This document shows positions 1 to 6,074 of a stretch of 6,249 bases of DNA, one piece after another. Position numbers and translations under genes: made by a program. The notes beneath the pieces were generated by a model. That model saw only the letters and a list, made by a program, of their open reading frames with translations. It was not told where the DNA came from and searched no databases. Every line of letters begins with the position of its first letter. Within the stretch, counting starts at the first letter, position 1. The DNA is from an uncultured Saprospiraceae bacterium (GTDB lineage Bacteria; Bacteroidota; Bacteroidia; Chitinophagales; Saprospiraceae): the NCBI GenBank assembly GCA_937969485.1, contig CALBVQ010000059.1:1-6249 (forward strand). The letters are read 5' to 3'.

Positions 1-191
1 CATCTGAAAATTTGATGTGCAGGGTTTTGTTGTTTAAGTTGGAAATTCTACTCTTTATTCACGTACTACGTAGTCTGGAAACCACAGTATTCATTGATGT
101 CTCGGGATTTTTTTTCGCACACAAAGAATCCCACAAACCAAACGGAAAGCAATAAACTCTGATTCGTCGCTCCTTATTTCGGTTTAATATT

Positions 192-207
192 TTGGACGAA
201 AGTCCAA
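192..207 (+). other. GAAA-tetraloop hairpin closing repeat copy 1
   Basis: TTGGAC (192-197), GAAA (198-201) and GTCCAA (202-207) form a perfect six-pair stem capped by a GNRA tetraloop when read on plus. On minus the loop would be UUUC, which is not a stable tetraloop class. This favours the plus strand as the RNA-relevant one. Confidence 0.6.
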
Positions 208-249
208 TCTTTCACGTACTACGTAGTCTGGAAACCACTGTATTCATTG

Positions 250-268
250 ATGTTTCGACATTTTTTTT
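250..268 (+). terminator. UUCG-loop hairpin followed by T8 in repeat copy 2 (terminator-like)
   Basis: ATGT (250-253), TTCG (254-257) and ACAT (258-261) form a four-pair stem with a UUCG tetraloop, extendable by one G-U pair. The run of eight T at 261-268 follows directly. The shape is that of an intrinsic terminator on the plus strand, but the stem is short and AT-rich, so termination would be weak. It could stop transcripts arriving from the left of the window. Confidence 0.35.
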
Positions 269-288
269 CACACACAAAGAATCCCATC

Positions 289-339
289 AAACCAAACGGA
301 CAGCAATACACTCTGATTCGTCGGTCCGTATTTCGGTTT
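289..339 (+). other. Interrupted long stem in repeat copy 2
   Basis: AAACC (289-293) pairs with GGTTT (335-339) and ACGGAC (296-301) pairs with GTCCGT (324-329), separated by a small internal loop and enclosing about 22 nt. The matching region in copy 1 (135-185) keeps the AAACC/GGTTT pairing, but the inner stem reads ACGGAA against CTCCTT and loses two of six pairs without compensation. Copy 2 therefore looks like the intact form. Confidence 0.5.
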
Positions 340-345
340 AGTATT

Positions 346-361
346 TTGGACGAAAGTCCAA
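346..361 (+). other. GAAA-tetraloop hairpin closing repeat copy 2
   Basis: TTGGAC (346-351), GAAA (352-355) and GTCCAA (356-361) are identical to the hairpin ending copy 1. Its full retention, while nearby bases differ between copies, suggests constraint, although recent duplication alone could also explain it. Confidence 0.6.
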
Positions 362-403
362 TCTTTCACGTACTACGTAGTCTGGGAACCACTGTATTCA
401 TTG

Positions 404-422
404 ATGTTTCGACATTTTTTTT
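404..422 (+). terminator. UUCG-loop hairpin followed by T8 in repeat copy 3 (terminator-like)
   Basis: This is identical to the element in copy 2: ATGT 404-407, TTCG 408-411, ACAT 412-415 and T8 at 415-422. The corresponding place in copy 1 (97-115) reads ATGTCTCGGGAT before its T8 run, so the stem is broken there. The partial third copy ends five bases after the T run, so the array finishes on this element. Confidence 0.35.
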
Positions 423-459
423 CACACGTAACTAGCCCCAATATTCATTCCCTTACCCC

Positions 460-1212
460 TCAATTCATGCCCTTCAATCTGTGCAAAAAATCAGCTTTCT
501 TCCTCCGACTCACAGGGACCACATTACCATTACTCATCGTAATTATACCTTCCCTGTCGTATGACTTTATATGCTTGAAGTTAACAAGATGCGATTTGTG
601 AGGTATGTGAAATGAAGTATAGCTCTTAAATAAATCCTTGAATACACCAATATTATATGAACTCACAATCTCCTTGCCCGCCGAATGGTAAATCTTCGTG
701 TATTTCTGCCAACCCTCACAATGAATAATCGATGATACATCAAGGTGCTGATAAAACTTCGCTCCAGGTATTACAATCTTCGCATCTTTTTCATTATCGT
801 TTTCCAAGTTGTGCTTCAAAACTTCAAACCGCTCAAGCTTTGTTCGTGTAGAAATTCGCTGCCTAGCTTTTTCAACGGCTGTCACAAGATCACCATTTTC
901 AACAGGCTTGAGAATGTAATCAACTGCACTTACTTTCAATGCCTGCAGAGCGTACTCGTTGTAGCCTGTGACGAATATAATTTCAAAGTCGATCTGATCA
1001 AACCTACTCAACATCTCAAGTCCAGTTTCTTCCGGCATCTGAATATCAAGAAATACCAAATGTGGCTTTAATTCAGTAATCACTTGGTATCCATCCTTTG
1101 CGTTACCCACCTTCCCAACTACCTTTACTCCTTCGCAATGTTGATTGAGCTTTATTTCAAGTAGGTCCTGTAACTTGACTTCATCATCTATGATTATCGA
1201 ACGTAATTCCAT
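460..1212 (-). CDS. LytTR-family response regulator (receiver + LytTR DNA-binding domain)
   Basis: The 250-residue product is a two-component output regulator. The N-terminal receiver domain (about 1-118) has the acidic pair D9/D10, the phospho-acceptor D56 in FLDIQMP, T82 in VTGY and K102 in LKP. After a linker, the C-terminal LytTR domain (about 146-248) shows IIHCEGWQKYTKIY, FHIPHKSHLVNFKHI and the terminal basic NVVPVSRRKK. Length and order match the LytR/AlgR family, and the gene appears intact. Its ATG follows the TAA of the upstream kinase gene with one base between (TAATATG) and no Shine-Dalgarno sequence, so translation is probably coupled. It should be phosphorylated by that kinase and bind promoter DNA through the LytTR fold in the cytoplasm. 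Its targets cannot be told from the sequence. No minus-strand terminator is evident after the stop. Confidence 0.95.
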   Translation of the reverse strand: MELRSIIIDDEVKLQDLLEIKLNQHCEGVKVVGKVGNAKDGYQVITELKPHLVFLDIQMPEETGLEMLSRFDQIDFEIIFVTGYNEYALQALKVSAVDYILKPVENGDLVTAVEKARQRISTRTKLERFEVLKHNLENDNEKDAKIVIPGAKFYQHLDVSSIIHCEGWQKYTKIYHSAGKEIVSSYNIGVFKDLFKSYTSFHIPHKSHLVNFKHIKSYDREGIITMSNGNVVPVSRRKKADFLHRLKGMN

Positions 1213-1213
1213 A

Positions 1214-4200
1214 TTAATGATTTTGATGTATTATAATTGTAACTTCAGTTCCCAAAGTGGGCGTTTTTAGATCATCATAATTTATTTCTAGTTCATATAA
1301 ATCACTCTTCTTGAGTGCCGCAATCCGTTCTTTGATGATCTGCATTCCCCTTGATCTATGAGCTTTCTTCTTCCGGAAATTTGCCGATGCAAGTCTTCCT
1401 ATACCGTTGTCCTTAATTTTACAGATTACCGTCTCATCATCCAGCATCTTGAAAGATACTTCTAGCTTACCCTTCCTTTTGTCCAAGTGGTATAATCCGT
1501 GGTTAATTGCATTCTCTACAATGGGTTGAATAATCATTGAAGGTATCTGGAAGCCTGAACCCTCTATTCTTTCGTCAACTTCAAAAGAATACTCAAATTT
1601 TTCTTCGAATCTTATATGTTCCAATGAACTATAGAGCTTTAGCATGTGAATTTCTTCTTCTAAGCCTATAAATTTAGATTTCGAAGATTCCAAAATCGAT
1701 CTCATGAGCTTGGCAAATTTAGATAGGTACTCATCTGCTCGCTCTACATCGTTCGTATTTATGAAATATTGAATAGCCCCCAAGGCATTAAAGATGAAAT
1801 GAGGGTTCATCTGGGCCCTTAGCGCCACTAACTCCATCTCTGCAAGCTGTTTATCGAACCTCTCCCGTTCCTGCTGTAAAGATGCTATAGACTCCTTCTT
1901 TTGTTTCCTAAAGGCCCAGAGGATCAGAAAGGCAAGAAATAGAATAATAGCTCCTACTAACCAGGGTTTTAGATAAGGAACAACCTTGAAATTTATTTCG
2001 TTATTCCCTCGCAATGTATAACTCGTGTTCCCCGCTTTTAACTCCAACTTATGTTTACCTAACTTTAAGTCACTAAAATGTATTTTGCCGTTTCGGTAGT
2101 CAACTGAGCTCTCCTTGTTAATAGTGTATTTAATGTCTGATTGTCTAAACGAGTGCATCGTAGGGTAATAGTCAGGTACGACATAGTGAAAGTTGATACT
2201 GTCTAGGTTAGCTTGCACACTTAAGTCTTGCTTGAATTTTTTGCTTTCTAACTTTCCGTTCTGCCACTCATCGACCCATGTGAGATTTAACTTTACCTCG
2301 TTTTTTCTCCTTAAAACTTCGTCCGGATCAATTTTAGTCAAGCCGTTTATCGTTCCAAAGTACAATTGGTTGTCGAATTTTTCTGAAGCCATCGTATTGA
2401 ATTCACCATTAGATAGCCCCTCATCTTCATATATTCTGCGGGTGACCTCAAGCTTGCTATTTAGCACAGTGATTCCTCCAAAACTTGCTAACCAATAATT
2501 GTCAGCCGCATCTTGCTCCATTGCGATAATCGAGTTTTCAGTAAGTTCTTGCGACGAATTTAGGTGTCTGATCAATTCCTGCGAATCTTTGTCATAAATA
2601 TAGAGTCCATCATTTCTTGTCCCAACAAACATCTTATCACCATATATCTTTATCATGCGAATATGAGCACTATTTAGTTGTTTGATTGAACCAGATTCGA
2701 CAAAGTAGAAACCATTTGTTGTTCCTATCCAGCGGCTATTGGATACCTCGTCATAATGTACTGCGCGTATGCTTTTATTGCCTATTTTAGTTGGCAAGTT
2801 AACTTCCGTTATCTCATTTTTGACAATATCATATGTAATTAGCTTTCCTCTGACATCATCATTTCGGAATTGTTGTTTTTTTGCTTTGCCACTCACGTAA
2901 AGCATTGATTCACCGCTCCATGAAATCTGCAATGGAGTAAAATCCAGAGGAATTTGTTGAAGTTTTTGGGTCTGAATATCAAAGATATGAAGATACCCTG
3001 TGCCACTAAATGTATAGGAGCTGATAACCAGTTTCTTACCTTTTTTGTAGTACAGTAAGCCATTTATATTAGGTAGCTTTTTAGTTGGAACTAGATTGAT
3101 TTGTTCTTCATTTTTTAACTTGTATAATCCTCCCCCTTCTTTACAAAAATAAACGTTCGTATCGTCGCTTGCTATTCCGCTAATTACCGCACCAAAACTC
3201 GACTTCGCTAAAGATTTTGTATACCATATTCTTTCTATTCCTCGCGTAACTAGGTTCACTACAAATAAGCCATTGAAGGTAGCTAGCATGAGTTTGTCTT
3301 CGTAATCCTCTGCGTAGACATCTCGTATATTATCGTTAATCGACAAGATATTGTTATATGTAACGATCTCACCGCTGGTTTTTAATAATATAAGATTGTC
3401 TACTTTGGCGACATGAATATGCAATGCAATTAATACATTCCCCTTTTTGTCGGCTTTCGCCCAAAGTATATCGTCTGATGTGGTTGTTAGTTCATGTATC
3501 GTTTCGAACCCTTTACCAGTCCATCGATAGATTCCCTTGGCATTGCAAATGGTGATTTGGTTGTTGTACCATACAATTTTCCCGGAATAGTCTTTGCTTG
3601 ATTCTTCATCTATTAGTTGAATCGACTTGTCGTTCCACTCGGCAAAAAAACTCGAGCTCGATTGGTCGTAGAAGAGTTTCCTAGGAAGGATATTGAACTT
3701 GATTTCTTTTATATAACCTGATTTTCCATAGATTTTATAGCGACTTGGCCCTACTTTGGAAAGGTAAAATAGCTGCTTAGAATTACCAGCTAGAAAAACG
3801 GAATCAGAGGAAGAAACTGATTCCGTTATTTGGGAACGAATCAATATAGGATTCAATTGGTTTGTACATAATGTAAACGAGTTTACGGGATTATTCTCTG
3901 TGATTATAGATGAACCAACTATGCTGTCGCTATGGATGAATTGAATTTGATCGCTGTCAAACGAAGTGGGAACCTCATCTACCAACTTAAAGTTTTCTCC
4001 ATCATACTGCTGAATTGATTGCGACGTAGTGACGTAAAAATATCCATCAACATCACGCATAATATGATCGACTTTTCGATCGGCTAATCCATCCTTTTCT
4101 TCCTTATGAATTATGTACGCTATCTCCTGTGCCTTACTTTGGGGTATTAAAGTAATAAGAGTAGCCAGAAAAAATACAATACATCTTATCTGTATAATAA

Positions 4201-4216
4201 TTATTTTGGAGGTCAT
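1214..4216 (-). CDS. Beta-propeller/Y_Y_Y sensor histidine kinase (LytS-type His_kinase)
   Basis: This is a membrane sensor kinase, 1000 residues from the chosen start. Residues 1-29 form a signal peptide (MTSK, hydrophobic IIIIQIRCIVFFLATLITLI, then SKA before Q30). A long periplasmic region follows with degenerate propeller repeats, clearest at 43-73 (GLADRKVDHIMRDVDGYFYV), 491-506 (WIGTTNGFYFV), 528-542, 558-586 and 600-634. A Y_Y_Y-like beta domain spans about 640-747. One membrane helix (751-769) leads to a short charged coiled coil and a His_kinase domain with H806 in MNPHFIFNAL. The ATPase domain has N-box E901/N902 (PIVENAINHG), DNGIG at 936-940, RGMQIIKERI near 956 and GTEV near 989. 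It should sense a periplasmic signal and phosphorylate the adjacent LytTR regulator; the ligand is unknown. An in-frame ATG at 4246 would add ten residues. I prefer 4216 because it gives a normal signal peptide length. Confidence 0.93.
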   Translation of the reverse strand: MTSKIIIIQIRCIVFFLATLITLIPQSKAQEIAYIIHKEEKDGLADRKVDHIMRDVDGYFYVTTSQSIQQYDGENFKLVDEVPTSFDSDQIQFIHSDSIVGSSIITENNPVNSFTLCTNQLNPILIRSQITESVSSSDSVFLAGNSKQLFYLSKVGPSRYKIYGKSGYIKEIKFNILPRKLFYDQSSSSFFAEWNDKSIQLIDEESSKDYSGKIVWYNNQITICNAKGIYRWTGKGFETIHELTTTSDDILWAKADKKGNVLIALHIHVAKVDNLILLKTSGEIVTYNNILSINDNIRDVYAEDYEDKLMLATFNGLFVVNLVTRGIERIWYTKSLAKSSFGAVISGIASDDTNVYFCKEGGGLYKLKNEEQINLVPTKKLPNINGLLYYKKGKKLVISSYTFSGTGYLHIFDIQTQKLQQIPLDFTPLQISWSGESMLYVSGKAKKQQFRNDDVRGKLITYDIVKNEITEVNLPTKIGNKSIRAVHYDEVSNSRWIGTTNGFYFVESGSIKQLNSAHIRMIKIYGDKMFVGTRNDGLYIYDKDSQELIRHLNSSQELTENSIIAMEQDAADNYWLASFGGITVLNSKLEVTRRIYEDEGLSNGEFNTMASEKFDNQLYFGTINGLTKIDPDEVLRRKNEVKLNLTWVDEWQNGKLESKKFKQDLSVQANLDSINFHYVVPDYYPTMHSFRQSDIKYTINKESSVDYRNGKIHFSDLKLGKHKLELKAGNTSYTLRGNNEINFKVVPYLKPWLVGAIILFLAFLILWAFRKQKKESIASLQQERERFDKQLAEMELVALRAQMNPHFIFNALGAIQYFINTNDVERADEYLSKFAKLMRSILESSKSKFIGLEEEIHMLKLYSSLEHIRFEEKFEYSFEVDERIEGSGFQIPSMIIQPIVENAINHGLYHLDKRKGKLEVSFKMLDDETVICKIKDNGIGRLASANFRKKKAHRSRGMQIIKERIAALKKSDLYELEINYDDLKTPTLGTEVTIIIHQNH

Positions 4217-4260
4217 CTCATTCTTTTGGCACAACAGAACTTTCATTCTGCGAAGTGAAA

Positions 4261-4268
4261 TAAAGGTA
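4261..4268 (-). promoter_or_regulatory. Possible -7 box for the kinase-regulator operon
   Basis: On the minus strand this reads TACCTTTA, seven of eight bases of the Bacteroidota -7 consensus TAnnTTTG. No convincing TTG or TTTG occurs about 19 nt upstream (TGAG stands there). Transcription would begin near 4255, leaving a leader of about 39 nt to the ATG at 4216 and only about 9 nt to the ATG at 4246. The 126-bp gap to cutC shows no clear terminator, so readthrough from cutC is also possible. Confidence 0.35.
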
Positions 4269-4342
4269 TGATAATTTGTTTTTCTTGCTCATAATTTCAG
4301 AGTATCGGTAGGTCTCGTAAGAGGAACGGTAAAATAGGTAAA

Positions 4343-4942
4343 TTATACAATTTTTGTTCCATGGTAAGCTCGTAATTGCATGATTTTATGGTGTTTGCGT
4401 AGGTTCTCCTTAGTGATTCGTCCACCCGCCATTATTGTTTTGGATGAAGAATCTTGCATCTTTTTGAGCACTTCCGCACCTTCCATCGCCGTATTAAAAC
4501 CACCTGAACTAAGAATGGTATCGATTGAAGTAAAGCGTTCTAAAGTGTGCAATGAAGCCAGTATATTGCTTGACTGATCAATTGCTTTATGAAAGGTAAA
4601 AGGTTTTGGGCTTTCGCCCAAAAGTAAAGTGACGGTGTCGGTGTCTATTTTTTTTTCCGTGGTGAGATATCCCATTACAAATCCTTCTATCGGAAGTACA
4701 TCGAATTCTTGAATATGCTTAAGACACAGTTCTAGGCAAGACTCCGAGGCAAAAAATGAATCATCAGGACGAATCATCACTCGGATAGGCACTGAGATCA
4801 GAGAAAGCAACTGCTCCACATCTTTCAATTTGGGCGTAAGCCCCTCTTTGTCTAAACTTCGACAAAATTCAATTCTAGTCGCTCCATTTTTCTCAGCTTG
4901 CACAGCTTGCTCTATTGTTTCGCAGCAACTTTCAAGAATCAT
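4343..4942 (-). CDS. cutC: CutC-family protein (TIM-barrel, short form)
   Basis: The 199-residue product resembles CutC along its whole length. The N-terminus LESCCETIEQAVQ..NGATRIEFC followed by EGLTP matches E. coli EICC..NGADRVELC..GGLTP. Further matches are IRVMIRP (53-59), FTFHKAID (115-122), ILSSGG (143-148) and IMAGGRITKENL (170-181). Cys6, Cys7 and Cys27 sit at conserved cysteine positions. It ends at RAYHGTKIV, where E. coli CutC continues for roughly 45 more residues. There is no sign of a frameshift, and the ending looks like a natural short form, so I call it intact. The family is named for copper homeostasis, but in E. coli part of the copper phenotype was traced to the sRNA MicL encoded at the cutC locus, so the copper role is uncertain. 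The ATG overlaps the tatD stop as ATGA, which fixes the start and implies coupled translation. Confidence 0.9.
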   Translation of the reverse strand: MILESCCETIEQAVQAEKNGATRIEFCRSLDKEGLTPKLKDVEQLLSLISVPIRVMIRPDDSFFASESCLELCLKHIQEFDVLPIEGFVMGYLTTEKKIDTDTVTLLLGESPKPFTFHKAIDQSSNILASLHTLERFTSIDTILSSGGFNTAMEGAEVLKKMQDSSSKTIMAGGRITKENLRKHHKIMQLRAYHGTKIV

Positions 4943-5706
4943 ATCAAAAATATTTCTTTAGCATTCTTAGTCGTTTGTGACGCGACCTCTTCCAGGGATA
5001 TTTCATGAACTTCAGCAATCTTTTCTGCAATTATGGGTATATAAACTGAGGAATTTCTTTTACCTCTGTACGGTGTAGGAGCTAGATATGGCGCATCCGT
5101 TTCCAAGACCATCGAAGTAACTGGTAATTGAGACACAGTAACATCTACTCCTGCCTTTTTAAAGGTTACTACACCTCCTATTCCTAAGTAAAATCCCGCG
5201 TCAATGATCCGCTGCCCTTGTTCTACTGTCCCATTAAAGCAATGGAAAATACCTTTCATCTCGCCATTTTGAAGCTCTTCTATGATAGGAATTGTGACTT
5301 CAAGTGAGTCTCTAGAATGTATTGATACAGGAATTTTCATCGATCTAGCCCATTCGCATTGTGTCCGAAATGCATCGATTTGGATTTCCTTTGTGGTTTT
5401 ATCCCAGTAAAGATCCACTCCTATTTCACCGACTGCACAGTATTTTCGATCCTCATGCCATTTTTCTATTATTTTTAGCTGTGCTTTGTAATCTTCCTTA
5501 ACGTAACATGGGTGTAGCCCCATCATTGAAAGGCAATTCTGGGGATATTTAGCTTCAAGGCGATGCATATTATCTATAGATGATGTATCTATATTCGGCA
5601 TAATTATTTGTGAAATTCCTTGCAATCTACAATCAGCTAGTAGCTGGTCAATATCTTCAGAAAATTCCTCCATATATATATGTGCGTGAGTATCTATAAA
5701 TTCCAT
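4939..5706 (-). CDS. tatD: TatD-family metal-dependent hydrolase (DNase)
   Basis: The 255-residue product has the usual TatD length and the full set of metal ligands of the amidohydrolase-type barrel: H7 and H9 in DTHAHIY, E94 in GEIGVDLYW, H130 in IHSRDS, H155 in FHCFNGT and D204 in ETDAPYLAP. The family signature RGKRNSS follows at 214-220. Family members are cytoplasmic metal-dependent nucleases, shown for E. coli TatD as a 3'-5' exonuclease; the substrate here is inferred, and closer kinship to YcfH or YjjV cannot be judged. The open frame extends upstream to an ATG at 5823, but the added 39 residues lack family similarity and contain the promoter box, while MEFIDTHAHI is the standard N-terminus. 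The A-rich start region (ATAAAATACATATGG) has no Shine-Dalgarno sequence. The stop TGA overlaps the cutC start by four bases, making a two-gene unit. Confidence 0.95.
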   Translation of the reverse strand: MEFIDTHAHIYMEEFSEDIDQLLADCRLQGISQIIMPNIDTSSIDNMHRLEAKYPQNCLSMMGLHPCYVKEDYKAQLKIIEKWHEDRKYCAVGEIGVDLYWDKTTKEIQIDAFRTQCEWARSMKIPVSIHSRDSLEVTIPIIEELQNGEMKGIFHCFNGTVEQGQRIIDAGFYLGIGGVVTFKKAGVDVTVSQLPVTSMVLETDAPYLAPTPYRGKRNSSVYIPIIAEKIAEVHEISLEEVASQTTKNAKEIFLI

Positions 5707-5724
5707 ATGTATTTTATGTGAACA

Positions 5725-5755
5725 CAAAGGTAGTGGAATTACAAAGTATGCGAAA
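5725..5755 (-). promoter_or_regulatory. Bacteroidota-type promoter for tatD-cutC
   Basis: On minus, TACCTTTG (5732-5725) is a full match to the -7 consensus TAnnTTTG. TTTC (5755-5752), one base from TTTG, lies exactly 19 nt upstream. Transcription would start near 5719, giving a leader of about 13 nt to the ATG at 5706. A second partial box, TACTTTG (one base short of the consensus), lies further upstream at 5742-5748. This promoter supports the short tatD start. Confidence 0.6.
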
Positions 5756-5859
5756 GAGGTAATAATATTATGCTCTGTAAGGTAGGGGGTTATACGGCTC
5801 AATAAATTGAAAATGGAGATCAAGATGCTTGCTGTCTTTTGTTTTTCTTTGTGTTTTAT

Positions 5860-6027
5860 TTAGTTGATGGTGAGGTCTTTATATTTATATTGGTGTAGCA
5901 GATGGGTGTCAGGATGATTTTCTTGTGGGTTAGTAAAATACTTTCTCTCTATCTTATACCAATTCTGTTTTAGAATTTCGCATATTTTCAAGTTTATAAA
6001 AGCAATTACTTCGTTAGAAATACTCAT
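5860..6027 (-). CDS. Doubtful 55-codon open frame, no recognised family
   Basis: ATG at 6027 to TAA at 5860 encodes 55 residues beginning MSISNEVIAFINLKICEILK and ending KYKDLTIN. The first half could form an amphipathic helix and the second half is polar, with several His, Tyr and Lys. I recognise no family and see no signal peptide. In frame, codons without a stop reach back about 15 more residues to a TAA near 6073. A perfect stem-loop (6028-6043) directly abuts the ATG, and another lies inside the frame, so the stretch may be a structured non-coding or decayed mobile sequence. No TAnnTTTG box was found in front. If real, it would lie 153 bp before tatD on the same strand. I lean towards non-coding. 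Confidence 0.2.
   Translation of the reverse strand: MSISNEVIAFINLKICEILKQNWYKIERKYFTNPQENHPDTHLLHQYKYKDLTIN
5961..5977. other. Perfect 6-bp stem-loop AATTCT/AGAATT
   Basis: AATTCT (5961-5966), loop GTTTT and AGAATT (5972-5977) form a six-pair, AT-rich stem. No T run follows on plus and no terminator pattern appears on minus. It lies inside the doubtful small open frame and may belong to the same structured region as 6028-6249. Confidence 0.4.
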
Positions 6028-6043
6028 GATAGCTAAGGCTATC
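6028..6043. other. Perfect 6-bp stem-loop GATAGC/GCTATC next to an ATG
   Basis: GATAGC (6028-6033), loop TAAG and GCTATC (6038-6043) form a clean hairpin. On minus it ends exactly at the ATG of the 55-codon frame (GCTATCATG), so it would hinder ribosome access if that frame were translated. It sits 31 bp from the left edge of the large palindrome. Confidence 0.5.
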
Positions 6044-6074
6044 CTTGCGTTTTCTGCCTTGTATTTGATTTAAC

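Larger units (their letters stand above)
58..427. repeat. Tandem array of a 153/154-bp non-coding unit, 2.4 copies
   Basis: Three head-to-tail copies start at TTCACGTACTACGTAGTC: 58-210 (153 bp), 211-364 (154 bp) and a truncated copy 365-427. By eye, copies 1 and 2 differ at about ten bases plus one inserted base (near 287). Copies 2 and 3 differ at one base over their shared 63 bp, so the right-hand copies look younger. Copy 3 ends abruptly at CACAC; at 428 the sequence changes to GTAACTAGCC. Each unit has a perfect ACTACGTAGT palindrome near its start and a T8 run at offset 50-57; each full unit ends in a TTGGAC-GAAA-GTCCAA hairpin. Short plus-strand open frames cross the array, but they span repeat boundaries and resemble no known protein, so I treat the array as non-coding. 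It lies 32 bp beyond the response regulator stop, convergent to it if transcribed on plus. Position 1-57 has only a vague resemblance to a unit end (GTTTA, TTGGA, TCTTT..CACG), perhaps a decayed copy. Confidence 0.93.

Noticed and set aside
61..75. LytTR binding site in each repeat unit (ACGTA-CT-ACGTA direct repeat)
   Set aside because: The half-sites are too short and too close compared with known LytTR sites, and the overlap with a simple ACTACGTAGT palindrome explains the pattern.
58..427. CRISPR array
   Set aside because: The units are 153/154 bp and contiguous, with no spacers of unique sequence between short repeats.
247..601. Plus-strand open frames of 62 and 66 codons across the repeat array and the regulator 3' end
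   Set aside because: Both begin in the same repeated MMFRHFFSH segment, run across repeat boundaries or antisense to the regulator, and resemble no protein. They are by-products of the repeat.
745..1071. Plus-strand 108-codon open frame
   Set aside because: It lies antisense within the receiver-encoding part of a clear response regulator gene.
2193..2498. Plus-strand 101-codon open frame
   Set aside because: It lies antisense within the sensor kinase gene, with no recognisable motifs.
4305..4330. Terminator between cutC and the kinase gene (CTC-GTAA-GAG)
   Set aside because: The stem has only three pairs and there is no T run on the minus strand.
4380..4577. Plus-strand 65-codon open frame
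   Set aside because: It lies antisense within cutC; a shadow frame.
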